A stretch of 30,919 nt of DNA. Origin: Bordetella parapertussis (GTDB taxonomy: Bacteria; Pseudomonadota; Gammaproteobacteria; Burkholderiales; Burkholderiaceae_C). The notes under the pieces were generated by a model. The model was not told the DNA's origin, searched no databases, and was given only the letters and a program-made list of their open reading frames with translations. The position numbers and the translations under genes are program-made. Location: contig CAMCTC010000056.1 of the NCBI GenBank assembly GCA_945878355.1, positions 1 through 30,919 on the forward strand, given 5' to 3'. The first letter of the stretch is position 1, and every line of letters begins with the position of its first letter. This document shows, one piece after another, positions 1 to 7,903 of this stretch.

Positions 1-1
1 C

Positions 2-790
2 GAGTTTGTCGAACTGCTTGGCCCGCTGCACGCCGACCAGTTTGCGCAGGCCACGCAAGAGGTGATGGGCGAGGCCAAATGGAATGACTTGCGCCTGATC
101 GTGGCGCACGACCCTCAGGTGGCCGAGCAGGCCGGTCTCAAACGCGACCGACTGATCCAAGTGCTCGAGCAGCAAGCCGCGCAGTGGGTGGGCAAGCTCG
201 ATGATCAGGACACCGGCAAGCCCAGGCGTGGCCGCAAGCTCTCCGATGGTGGCGCACGCGCGCGCTTCTACCGCGAGGTCTGCGACGCCCATATGGCGCG
301 CATTGTTCGCGTCGATCTCAAGAGCGAATTGTTCAGCTACGGCATTGACGACCACGCGCTGGCGCACGCTCGGCTGATGGACGGCAAGTTACTGCTGGTC
401 ACCAACGTGGCCGACCTCTCACCCGCTGAGCTTGTCAAGCGCTACAAGTCGCTGGCAGACATCGAGCGAGGCTTTCGGGTGCTGAAGTCCGAAATTGAGA
501 TCGGGCCTATCTATCACCGGCTGCCCGATCGCATCCGCGCCCACGCCATGATCTGCTTCATCGCGCTGATCATTTATCGCGTCATGCGCAGTCGCCTGCA
601 TGCCGGCGGAACCGCCCATTCGCCAGAGCGAGCCCTGGCCAAGCTGCGCCGCATCCAGCGCCACCGCGTCACCCTCAACGACAGCCAGCCTGTTGCCGGG
701 CTGTCATCCATCGATCAGGAGCAAGTCAACATTCTTGCCGCCTTGACCATCAAAAAACCCACCCTCGACACCCAGTTGACCCTCTTGTAG
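2..790 (+). CDS. IS1634-type transposase, C-terminal part (cut by window edge)
   Basis: The frame is open from base 2, so the 5' end of the gene lies outside the window. About 262 residues are visible. The segment YKSLADIERGFRVLK carries the Y, E and K of the Y-R-E-K signature of IS4-superfamily DDE transposases, with Leu where the Arg usually stands. It is followed by a stretch reading IYHRLPDRIRAHAMICF, typical of the IS1634 family, so the catalytic Glu lies in the visible part. The enzyme would cut and join the insertion-sequence ends. No frameshift is visible, but activity cannot be judged without the N-terminal Asp residues. The neighbour on the right, thymidine kinase, is a normal chromosomal gene, so the element boundary lies roughly between 790 and 900. 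The exact terminal repeat could not be fixed because the left end is missing. Confidence 0.85.
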   Translation, partial: EFVELLGPLHADQFAQATQEVMGEAKWNDLRLIVAHDPQVAEQAGLKRDRLIQVLEQQAAQWVGKLDDQDTGKPRRGRKLSDGGARARFYREVCDAHMARIVRVDLKSELFSYGIDDHALAHARLMDGKLLLVTNVADLSPAELVKRYKSLADIERGFRVLKSEIEIGPIYHRLPDRIRAHAMICFIALIIYRVMRSRLHAGGTAHSPERALAKLRRIQRHRVTLNDSQPVAGLSSIDQEQVNILAALTIKKPTLDTQLTLL

Positions 791-813
791 TGGAGCGTTT
801 TGCAAACGCCACT
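789..813. repeat. Stem-loop at the transposase stop codon
   Basis: The arms AGTGG-A-GCGTTT and AAACGCCACT pair with a single bulged A (794) around a 3-base TGC loop, and overlap the TAG stop at 788-790. It could end the transposase transcript or protect its 3' end. There is no T tract, so a standard intrinsic terminator is not supported. Confidence 0.4.
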
Positions 814-909
814 ATATGAATCATTGACTTACGCGTTTAACTGTCGAACTCGGGAACACAAGGTCGACTGCGTCGCCAAACAAAAACCTGCGAAACCCTT
901 GCGTCCTGC

Positions 910-1515
910 TCAGCCGAACAGCCCTGGTGCCACTGCACCAGCGTCTTCGTCGGCATAAAAGCAAGCCGGGCAAACGGCGCGGTAGCGTTCGTTGCCGCCG
1001 ATCACCACTTGTTCGCCTTGCTTGACCCTGCGACCTTCGGCATCGATGCGGATGTTCATGGTCGCCTTGCGGGCGCAGGCGCAGATGGTCTTCATCTCCT
1101 CGATGTCGTCGGCCAGCGTCAACAGCGTTGCGGCACCGGCAAAGGCCTCGCCACGGAAATCGCTGCGAAGTCCCCAGCAGATCACCGGCAGGTTGTGGCC
1201 ATGGGCCAAGCGGTGCAGCTGGCGTACTTGTTCGGAGCTGAGGAACTGGGCTTCGTCAACCAGCAGGCAAGCCAGTGCACCGCCAGCCAGCGCAAGCAAG
1301 TGCGCGTGCACAAAATCGGTGTTTAGGCCAAAGGTCGACGCGTCGCGAACCAATCCGAGCCGCGAACCGACCCGGCCACTGCCGACGCGGTCGTCGTGAG
1401 CTGCGGTGAACAGCAGCACCCGAAGACCTCGCTCTTCGTAGTTGTGCGCCACTTGCAGCAAGGCAGTGGATTTGCCGGCGTTCATCGCGGCATAGCGGAA
1501 ATAGAGCTTGCTCAT
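910..1515 (-). CDS. tdk: Thymidine kinase (type II)
   Basis: Phosphorylates thymidine to dTMP with ATP in the cytosolic salvage pathway. The 201-residue product has the usual length for bacterial type II TK. It shows a P-loop AMNAGKST (residues 10-17), the DEAQ motif (87-90) containing the expected catalytic Glu88, and a structural zinc site formed by Cys145 and Cys147 (ICACARKAT) with Cys182 and Cys185 (CPAC). I chose the ATG at 1515 because the sequence aligns with the family from MSKLYF. The ATG 42 bases upstream would add a non-homologous stretch. No strong Shine-Dalgarno is visible. The gene is divergent from the amidohydrolase at 1715, and an 11-bp inverted repeat lies in the shared upstream region. 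Confidence 0.95.
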   Translation of the reverse strand: MSKLYFRYAAMNAGKSTALLQVAHNYEERGLRVLLFTAAHDDRVGSGRVGSRLGLVRDASTFGLNTDFVHAHLLALAGGALACLLVDEAQFLSSEQVRQLHRLAHGHNLPVICWGLRSDFRGEAFAGAATLLTLADDIEEMKTICACARKATMNIRIDAEGRRVKQGEQVVIGGNERYRAVCPACFYADEDAGAVAPGLFG

Positions 1516-1556
1516 GCATTGCGGCGGGCTGAACGACCGGCGATGACTGCGGTACA

Positions 1557-1621
1557 TGGCACTTTACGCGAAGGGTAACCCCAGGGCTGTCGGACCACTT
1601 TCGGGTTGCAGTAAAGTGCCA
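1557..1621. repeat. 11-bp inverted repeat between tdk and the amidohydrolase
   Basis: TGGCACTTTAC (1557-1567) and GTAAAGTGCCA (1611-1621) are perfect reverse complements separated by 43 bases. No target-site duplication flanks the pair. It could be a footprint of a small mobile element or a looped operator for the two divergent genes. The sequence alone does not decide. Confidence 0.6.
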
Positions 1622-1714
1622 AAAGTAGCAGCTAGACAATGGTTTGACGCAAAAAATCACCCTGGGTGCGGTTCGCCAAGGCTGAGCATCCCCTTTTTCG
1701 CAGGAAACATCGCC

Positions 1715-2908
1715 ATGAATGCCCGCACCGATTTGCCTGTACTCGACGCCATCCGAGCGATCGAGCAGGAGATGCTCGAAACCCGGCACCAGATCCATGC
1801 CAACCCGGAACTGGGTTTCGAGGAGTTCGCCACCAGCGATCTGGTGGCCGAAAAGCTGACGCGTTGGGGTTACCAGGTACACCGGGGATTGGGCGGTACT
1901 GGCGTCGTGGGCAGCTTGGTCGTCGGCAATGGCAAGCAGCGGCTGGGTCTGCGTGCCGACATGGACGCTTTGCCGGTGCAGGAGAGTGTCAAACGCCCCT
2001 GGGCCAGCCAGGTGCTGGGCAAGATGCACGCCTGTGGCCATGACGGTCATACCGCGATGCTGCTCGGCGCGGCGCGGCACCTGGCGGCGACCCAGAATTT
2101 CAACGGCACGTTGCACCTGGTGTTTCAGCCCGCAGAAGAAGGCATGGGCGGTGCGCGCGTGATGATCGAGCAGGGCTTCTTCGAGAAGTTTCCCTGTGAC
2201 GCCATGTTCGCGCTGCACAACATGCCCGGCCATCCGGCGGGCCAGCTCGGTTTTCTCGAAGGCCCGGCGATGGCCAGCAGCGACAGTGCGGTGATCACCG
2301 TCACCGGCAAGGGTGGCCATGGCGCGATGCCACAAATGACCGTCGATCCGGTGGTCGCTGCCTCGGCGATCGTGATGGCACTGCAGTCCATCGTCTCGCG
2401 CAATGTGCCGCCGCTCGACATGGCGATCATCACGGTCGGTGCATTTCACGCAGGCACGACCTTCAACGTGATTCCGCAGTCTGCCGAACTCAAGCTGACG
2501 ATCCGCGCGCTGCGCCCGTCGGTGCGCGACCAACTGCAGCAGCGCATCACCGAGGTCGCCCATGCCCAGGCCGCTGTCTACGGTGCCAGCGCCGATGTCC
2601 ACTACGAGAGACGCTACCCGGTGTTGGTCAACGACGCCGACGCCACCGCATTCGCGCGCCAGGTGGCGCTGAACTGGGTCGGCGACGCCGGCATGATGCC
2701 GGCGCTGCGACCGCTGACGGGCAGCGAGGATTTCGCGTTCTTTCTCGAGAAATGCAAGGGCAGCTACCTGTTGCTGGGCAATGGCACTGGGCAAGGCATT
2801 GGCGAAGGCGGCTGCATGGTGCACAACCCGGCCTACGACTTCAACGACCGCTGCCTGGGCACTGGCGCGAGCTACTGGGTGCGATTGGCCGAGGCCTTCC
2901 TGGTCTGA
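1715..2908 (+). CDS. M20D family metal-dependent amidohydrolase (hippurate hydrolase/N-acyl-amino-acid deacylase type)
   Basis: Likely hydrolyses an N-acyl or N-benzoyl amino acid amide bond in the cytoplasm. The 397-residue product matches family length. The two-metal site is visible: MHACGHDGHT (Cys107, His109), PAEEG (Glu141, Glu142), LHNMPGHPAG (His168) and MVHNPAYDF near the C-terminus (His370). The dimerisation domain falls around residues 180-295. The ATG at 1715 is preceded by AGGAAA at a good distance. The frame is open upstream to 1556, but that stretch does not look like the family. The substrate cannot be assigned: hippurate hydrolase, IAA-amino-acid hydrolase and N-acetyl-diaminopimelate deacetylase relatives share these motifs. 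Confidence 0.92.
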   Translation: MNARTDLPVLDAIRAIEQEMLETRHQIHANPELGFEEFATSDLVAEKLTRWGYQVHRGLGGTGVVGSLVVGNGKQRLGLRADMDALPVQESVKRPWASQVLGKMHACGHDGHTAMLLGAARHLAATQNFNGTLHLVFQPAEEGMGGARVMIEQGFFEKFPCDAMFALHNMPGHPAGQLGFLEGPAMASSDSAVITVTGKGGHGAMPQMTVDPVVAASAIVMALQSIVSRNVPPLDMAIITVGAFHAGTTFNVIPQSAELKLTIRALRPSVRDQLQQRITEVAHAQAAVYGASADVHYERRYPVLVNDADATAFARQVALNWVGDAGMMPALRPLTGSEDFAFFLEKCKGSYLLLGNGTGQGIGEGGCMVHNPAYDFNDRCLGTGASYWVRLAEAFLV

Positions 2909-3000
2909 CCGGCTGGTGTAGCCGCCACCTTGCAAGTAGGGCGGCCATCACCATCTTGGAACCATCGGGTCGGCTTGAAATCGGCCTGGGGAGTTTCACG

Positions 3001-3363
3001 ATGCAAACCGCTCATCCGTCCACCGACCCTGTCTTTGGGGCCTTGAGAACCGCCGCGATGCTGGCTGAATTGCTGCAACGGGTCGAGTCCAGTGCGCTGC
3101 CCGTGGGTGCGGCGCAGTATCGGCGACTGGTGCGGCATCTCGCCCATCTGCTCGATGATCTGCCACCTGACGCCAAACTGGACGCGCTGCTCAAAGCCTT
3201 TCCGGCCGCAGCCGCGCTGTACGAGAACAAGCGCTACGAACACGCGGGGCTGTGCCGTTCACCGCTGGACGACTCGCTAGACAGTGAGTTGCACGCCCGC
3301 GCGGTGATCGCCAAGGCACGTGCCAAGGCTCCGCGGCAGCCGCGCAACAACGGCAAAGGTTGA
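3001..3363 (+). CDS. Conserved-looking hypothetical protein, 120 aa
   Basis: I do not recognise a family. The ATG at 3001 follows GGGGAG at a good spacing. The protein has an alpha-helical, Ala/Leu-rich body with no signal peptide or membrane segment, and a basic tail (AKARAKAPRQPRNNGKG). The central part (VGAAQYRRLVRHLAHLLDDLPPDAKLDALLKAFPAAA, given as positions 34-71 rather than as a motif) reads as a helical bundle with a regular heptad-like leucine pattern. It lies between the amidohydrolase and a second small basic protein and may be cotranscribed with the latter, 71 bases downstream. The function is unknown. Confidence 0.7.
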   Translation: MQTAHPSTDPVFGALRTAAMLAELLQRVESSALPVGAAQYRRLVRHLAHLLDDLPPDAKLDALLKAFPAAAALYENKRYEHAGLCRSPLDDSLDSELHARAVIAKARAKAPRQPRNNGKG

Positions 3364-3434
3364 CAAGGGCGACGCCAGCCGCAAGCATGACGTACTTCGC
3401 GCCATTCCGGCGCGGCAACAGCCAGGAGCCTCAC

Positions 3435-3575
3435 ATGGCCAAGAGCCAACAGCGCAGCACCAAGGAAACCAAGAAACCCAAGAAAGAGGCAGCCAACGCC
3501 AAGCCACTTTCACCGGATGCCGTCACCGCGACCATCACCACCGTGGTGCCCGAGCGCAGCAAGAAAAAGAAGTGA
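3435..3575 (+). CDS. Small lysine-rich protein, 46 aa
   Basis: A 46-residue ORF begins MAKSQQRSTKETKKPKKEA and ends in KKKK. AGGAG stands 7-8 bases before the ATG at 3435, which is the best support that it is translated. It is strongly basic at both ends with a short neutral middle (LSPDAVTATITTVVPE). Similar tiny lysine-rich proteins are annotated as hypothetical in betaproteobacteria; that is from memory and not checked. Nucleic-acid or ribosome association is plausible for such a charge pattern, but that is inference only. Confidence 0.65.
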   Translation: MAKSQQRSTKETKKPKKEAANAKPLSPDAVTATITTVVPERSKKKK

Positions 3576-3748
3576 CGCCGCGGCCGGTCTGCAGCCGTGC
3601 AGGATGTCTGCCGCCACATCGAGTGGATTGACCGCCAAGAGCGGGGGCTTCAGCGAAGCAGACTGTCCTGCACTTGACAGCTCAGGGGGGTCAGTCGTCC
3701 GAATTCTCGCGCCTGGCCCCGGCAATCAAGGGTTTGATGTCGGCCGGC

Positions 3749-5581
3749 TCATCGGGCGGCGCGCCCAGGCGCCTGCGCATCGAGGTCCACGTATTTGAAG
3801 AACTCGCGCACGAAAATGTTGCGGTGGTAGCCCTGCACCCACGGCTGGTTCAGGTCGGTGAAGATGCGGTGGGCGTGAATCTTGTAGGGCATGTAAGCCA
3901 CCATCAATCGCTTGGCCTCGTCCATCAGCGCTAGGCGTTCGGGGCTGTCGGGCAGCATGCGTTGGGCTTGGTAGACGCGGTTGAACTCTGGCAAGTTGAA
4001 GCGGGCATGGTTGGCACCGCCCTTGTTGGGTCCGTAACCCAGCGCCAGGAAAGTGTCGCCGTCAGGCGCGCCGGCGCTCCAGCCCACGCCCCACATCATC
4101 AGCTTGCCGGCACGGCTGCTCTTGAGGTTCTCTGGCCATTTGGCGGTTTTGAACGACATGCGCAGCCCCAAGGCGTCCATGTTCTTCTTCCACAACTCGA
4201 TGAGTTGGCGACTGACTTGGTCTGGCTGGGTGGCGTACTCCAGCATCAGCGGTTTGCCATCGGGTTGTTCGCGCCAGCCATCGCCGTCCTTGTCGACATA
4301 GCCATGCAGGTCGAGCAGCGCCTTGGCCCGTGGCAGGTTGTACTCGCTCATCTCGGACTTGAACGCTGGGTCATAGCCGAAGGTCTCGGGTCCGATCGGG
4401 CTTTGGCCCGGAATGGCCTGGTTGCGGCGAACCAGGCGGATCTCCCGGTCTAGGTCCACCGCCAGCGCGATGGCCCGGCGCAAGGCCACCTTGTGGGGCT
4501 CGTAGCCTCCCACGACGGGGTCCTCCATCGCGAAGTAGCTGACCGCCACATCAGCCCGGGGGTAGCGCACCATGCCCATGCCGCGCTTGCTGAGGTTGGG
4601 TGCAAGCTGGTTGTTGGGAATGGCCAGGTTGGAAAACTCAGCGGGCACGTTCTCCAGCACGTCGTGTTCCCCGTTGAGGAAGGACAGCCAGCGTGGTTGT
4701 GCCTCCTCCACCACCGAGATCTCGACGCGGTCGACCAGCGGCATCTTGCGGCCCTTGAATTTGGCCGCCACCTCCACCAGCCGGGGGTTGTTCGGTGGCG
4801 GGTGCTCGTCGTAGAAGACCTCACGGTAGTTTGGGTTGCGCTCGAGCACCATGCGCGAGCTGCGCTTCCACTCGGCCAAGCGGAAAGGTCCGGTGCCCAC
4901 AGGGTGCTCGCCGACCTTGTCGCCATAAGCTTCAACGACCTCGCGCGCCATGGCGCCAGTGAAGGAGCCATCGGTAAAGTTGTAGAGAAAACGCGGGTTG
5001 GCCTCGGCCAGGAGGACGCGGAAGGTATAGCGATCCAGGGCCTTCAGGCCTTCAACGTCCCGGTCGTAGTCGAAAGGCTTCTTCGCTGCGATGAGTTCCT
5101 TGCGCAACTCCGACAGTCCCAGGATCTTGGCGTTCTCCAGAACGTAGAGATTGGCGCTCTTCCAGCGGGGGTCATAGTGGCGTTTGAGCGCATAGACGAA
5201 ATCGCCTGCCGTGAGCTCGCGCTTGACGCCCTTGAAAGCCGGGTCGTCAGCGAAAAAGATACCCGGCTTGATGTGAAAGGTGAAGCTGCGGAAGTCGTCA
5301 GACACCTCTGGCATCGCCGCTGCCGCGTTCGGGCGCATGCGGGCCGGCGAGGCCATGAACTCGAACTCCAGCGGCGCGTCGAACATCGCCGCCGCAACAG
5401 TGCGTGAGTACAGGTCCGAGATCTGCGCCGGATCAAAGCCGCTTTCGGCGATGGGAAAGGCATAGCGCAGCGTCTTGGCGGTATTGCCCAATGTCTTGGC
5501 TTGCGACACAACAGCGGGCTGATCCGCGGCGGCAGACATCGAACATACGGAGACCAACACGAACAGAAGGCGACGGATCAT
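3749..5581 (-). CDS. Peptide-type ABC transporter, periplasmic solute-binding protein (SBP family 5)
   Basis: Periplasmic receptor that should capture peptides or similar solutes for the permeases encoded from 5778. The 610-residue product starts with a Sec signal (MIRRLLFVLVSVCSMSAAA, cleavage near residue 19-20). The body follows the family 5 pattern: FPIAESGFDPAQISDLYSR near the N-terminus, and later VGTGPFRLAEWKRSSRMVLERNPNY (residues about 215-240, where this signature is expected). It is divergent from the permease genes, with a 196-base shared upstream region. The start at 5581 has no clear Shine-Dalgarno, but places the signal peptide correctly. The length and partnership with a fused double ATPase resemble the YejA group, so microcin or oligopeptide uptake is possible. 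The ligand is not deducible. Confidence 0.9.
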   Translation of the reverse strand: MIRRLLFVLVSVCSMSAAADQPAVVSQAKTLGNTAKTLRYAFPIAESGFDPAQISDLYSRTVAAAMFDAPLEFEFMASPARMRPNAAAAMPEVSDDFRSFTFHIKPGIFFADDPAFKGVKRELTAGDFVYALKRHYDPRWKSANLYVLENAKILGLSELRKELIAAKKPFDYDRDVEGLKALDRYTFRVLLAEANPRFLYNFTDGSFTGAMAREVVEAYGDKVGEHPVGTGPFRLAEWKRSSRMVLERNPNYREVFYDEHPPPNNPRLVEVAAKFKGRKMPLVDRVEISVVEEAQPRWLSFLNGEHDVLENVPAEFSNLAIPNNQLAPNLSKRGMGMVRYPRADVAVSYFAMEDPVVGGYEPHKVALRRAIALAVDLDREIRLVRRNQAIPGQSPIGPETFGYDPAFKSEMSEYNLPRAKALLDLHGYVDKDGDGWREQPDGKPLMLEYATQPDQVSRQLIELWKKNMDALGLRMSFKTAKWPENLKSSRAGKLMMWGVGWSAGAPDGDTFLALGYGPNKGGANHARFNLPEFNRVYQAQRMLPDSPERLALMDEAKRLMVAYMPYKIHAHRIFTDLNQPWVQGYHRNIFVREFFKYVDLDAQAPGRAAR

Positions 5582-5777
5582 GAATTGGGCAGCGCTTGGC
5601 TAAGAGATCGACCAGGGGTCAGTCTAGCGGCGCCGCCGCTGAAAGCTGATTCGGCTGACCCAGCGACAATGACACCCCTGCATTCGCCCGGGTGAACAAC
5701 TGGGTAAAAGCGATAAAACAGCGGAATCCGCGGCGCCCTACACTGCGCCGTCTCCAATACACGAGAGTATTTCGACC
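5582..5777. promoter_or_regulatory. Divergent control region of the ABC importer
   Basis: This gap separates the binding-protein gene (-) from the permease operon (+) and must hold both promoters. On the plus strand TACACT (5739-5744) is a plausible -10 for the permease operon, though no good -35 matches it. A GC-rich palindrome (AGCGGCGCCGCCGCT) lies near 5625-5640. No known operator was recognised. Confidence 0.4.
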
Positions 5778-6716
5778 ATGGCTGCGTACATCTTGCGGCG
5801 CCTGTGGCAGATGGTGCCAACGATTCTTGGCGTTTTGCTGCTGGTGTTTTTTCTCTTCAAGTACTTTGGCGGCGACGCCGCCGAGATTCTTGGCGGCCTG
5901 AACGCCACGCCAGAGCAGATCGCAGCCATCCGCCAGCAACTCGGTCTTGACCAACCCGTGTGGGTGCAGCTGGCCATCTACCTCAAGGGCGTGGTCACCT
6001 TTGACTGGGGCCGCAGCTGGGCCACCAACGAGGCCGTCAGCAACCTGTTCGCCTCGCGGCTGCCGGCGACCTTGACCGTGATGCTGCCCATTCTGATCCT
6101 CGACCTCGTGCTGGCGCTGCCGATTGCGATGTGGGTCGCCAGTCGCCGCGGCTCGCTGGCTGACCGGGCGATCATGGTGGTGACCACGGTGGCGCTGTCG
6201 ATCAGCTTTCTGGTCTATGTGATCGCCGGCCAGTACCTGTTCGGCTTCCAACTCGGCTGGTTCCCGGTCCAGGGTTGGAGCGACAGTGTGTGGACCAACC
6301 TCGTGATCTACGCGCCGCTGCCGGTATTGCTGGCGGTGATGGTGGGTGTCGCACCGCAGACCCGCTTGTACCGCAGCTTCTTCTTGGACGAACTCGGCCA
6401 CGACTACGTGCGCACCGCGCGCGCCAAGGGCCTGACCGAGAACACGGTCTTGTTCAAGCATGTGCTGCGCAACGCGATGATCCCTATCCTCACCAATATC
6501 GGCCTGTCACTGCCGGGGGTTTTCGTCGGCTCGTTCCTCATCGAGGTCTTTTTCTCCATCCCAGGACTCGGCCGTGAAATCCTGCTGGCCGTCAACCGAA
6601 GCGACTACCCCGTGATCCAGGCGATCGCGGTGTACCTGGCGGTGCTGACGATGGTGATCAACCTGGTCGTGGACCTGATGTTCAAGCTGGTAGATCCCCG
6701 GGTGGTGCTGAAATGA
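5778..6716 (+). CDS. Peptide-type ABC transporter permease 1 (DppB/OppB/YejB family)
   Basis: First of two inner-membrane permease subunits of the importer. The 312-residue protein begins MAAYILRRLWQMVPTILGV, the family's characteristic first membrane helix, and has six hydrophobic segments in all. The EAA loop that contacts the ATPase is DYVRTARAKGLTENTVLFKH (209-228). The C-terminus DPRVVLK is typical. The stop overlaps the next start in ATGA (6713-6716), so translation is probably coupled. The ATG at 5778 is preceded by a weak GAGAG. Confidence 0.93.
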   Translation: MAAYILRRLWQMVPTILGVLLLVFFLFKYFGGDAAEILGGLNATPEQIAAIRQQLGLDQPVWVQLAIYLKGVVTFDWGRSWATNEAVSNLFASRLPATLTVMLPILILDLVLALPIAMWVASRRGSLADRAIMVVTTVALSISFLVYVIAGQYLFGFQLGWFPVQGWSDSVWTNLVIYAPLPVLLAVMVGVAPQTRLYRSFFLDELGHDYVRTARAKGLTENTVLFKHVLRNAMIPILTNIGLSLPGVFVGSFLIEVFFSIPGLGREILLAVNRSDYPVIQAIAVYLAVLTMVINLVVDLMFKLVDPRVVLK

Positions 6717-7765
6717 CCCCTCACAGCGGCGGCGCGCCGGTACAGCGGTTTGAGCGCTCGGAGGGTGTCTGGCGCACCGCTTGGCGACGCTTTCGAGCTG
6801 ACCGTGTCGGGTCGGCCGCAGGTTTGATCGTGCTCGGCTTCCTGCTGCTGATTGCCGCTGCCGGCGCCGGGTTGGTGGCCAAGGGCTGGCAGGCTGAGGT
6901 GGGTGTGGCCAATGCGCCGCCCACCTTCCTGGGGCCACGCCTCCCGGAAGCGATGGGTGCACTGGAGGCGCCCAAGGGCCCGAATGTGGATCTGTCGGCG
7001 GTGGACCCGCTGGCACCGCGCTACGCCGAGATCGAGGCTGCCGCGAAGAAGTACCAAACCAGCGACAGCATCAAAGCCGAGACCCTGGCGTTGGGCGCTG
7101 ATCGAATGGGTCGCGATGTCTTGTCCAAGGCCGTCAAGGGGACCCAGATCTCGGTCTTCGTCGGTGTTTTGGCTGCGCTGCTGGCCACCTTTATCGGCAC
7201 AGTGCTGGGGGCGCTGGGCGGTTTCTTCGGCGGCAAGATCGGCGATTTTCTGGAGTGGCTCTACAACGTGTTTGAGGCTATTCCCAGCATCCTGCTCATC
7301 TTTGCTTTCGCAGCGGTGTTCGGCCGTGGCATCAGCACCGTGGTGTTGATCCTGGGACTGGCCGGCTGGACCGGCTTGTACCGGCAGGTGCGCGCCGAAT
7401 TCATGAAGCACGGCGGGCGCGAGTACGTTCGAGCCGCCGAGGCCATCGGCGCCTCGGCCTACAGCCGCATGTTCAGGCACATCCTGCCCAACGTCAGCCA
7501 TGTGATCCTGGTGCGCATGAGCCTGCTGGTGGTGGCCTTCATCAAGAGCGAGGTGATCCTGTCCTACCTTGGGCTTGGCGTTGGCGTCGAGGATGTTTCC
7601 TGGGGCACGATGCTGGCCGAGGCGCAGAGCGAGCTGATCCTGGGCCACTGGTGGCAGCTCGTCACAGCGACCGCGTTCATGGCGCTGTTTGTCACCGCGT
7701 TCTCGCTGATGGCCGATGCTTGGCGCGATGCGCTCGACCCCAAGCTGCGTGGCGCAGAGTCATGA
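6713..7765 (+). CDS. Peptide-type ABC transporter permease 2 (DppC/OppC/YejE family)
   Basis: Second permease subunit, overlapping the first by four bases. The 350-residue protein has a cytoplasmic N-terminus, a first membrane helix at about 34-55, and then a periplasmic stretch of about 80 residues (60-140). This precedes the DppC-type core GTQISVFVGVLAALLATFIG. The EAA loop is REYVRAAEAIGASAYSRMFRH (about 236-256). The end DAWRDALDPKLRG is characteristic of the family. The enlarged first periplasmic loop resembles the YejE branch rather than short DppC proteins. It probably pairs with the 5778 product and the fused ATPase. Confidence 0.93.
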   Translation: MTPHSGGAPVQRFERSEGVWRTAWRRFRADRVGSAAGLIVLGFLLLIAAAGAGLVAKGWQAEVGVANAPPTFLGPRLPEAMGALEAPKGPNVDLSAVDPLAPRYAEIEAAAKKYQTSDSIKAETLALGADRMGRDVLSKAVKGTQISVFVGVLAALLATFIGTVLGALGGFFGGKIGDFLEWLYNVFEAIPSILLIFAFAAVFGRGISTVVLILGLAGWTGLYRQVRAEFMKHGGREYVRAAEAIGASAYSRMFRHILPNVSHVILVRMSLLVVAFIKSEVILSYLGLGVGVEDVSWGTMLAEAQSELILGHWWQLVTATAFMALFVTAFSLMADAWRDALDPKLRGAES

Positions 7766-7770
7766 CCCAC

Positions 7771-7852
7771 CCCCGAAGCGCCTGCGGCGCCTCCTCCTCA
7801 AGGTGGCGCCGCCAGCGGCCCGGCGAAGCCGGTTCCGCGGCGTCCGCTTGGC
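7771..7852. repeat. GC-rich intergenic palindromic repeat
   Basis: The 138-base gap between permease 2 and the ATPase gene is filled by imperfect GC palindromes (GCGCCTGCGGCGCC, GGTGGCGCCGCCAGC, GCCCGGCGAAGCCGGTTCC). The wording closely resembles dispersed extragenic repeats I recall from Comamonadaceae-type genomes, but that match is from memory. No second copy was found in this window. It interrupts an otherwise tightly packed operon and may change the relative expression of the ATPase. Confidence 0.45.
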
Positions 7853-7903
7853 TCGACCGAGTCCTGGGCCGTGGCGCGCGCCCTTTGCATATTGGCTGAT
7901 CCG

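Noticed and set aside
790..909. Attempt to define the right terminal inverted repeat of the insertion sequence
   Set aside because: The left end is outside the window, so no repeat or target duplication can be matched; any boundary would be a guess.
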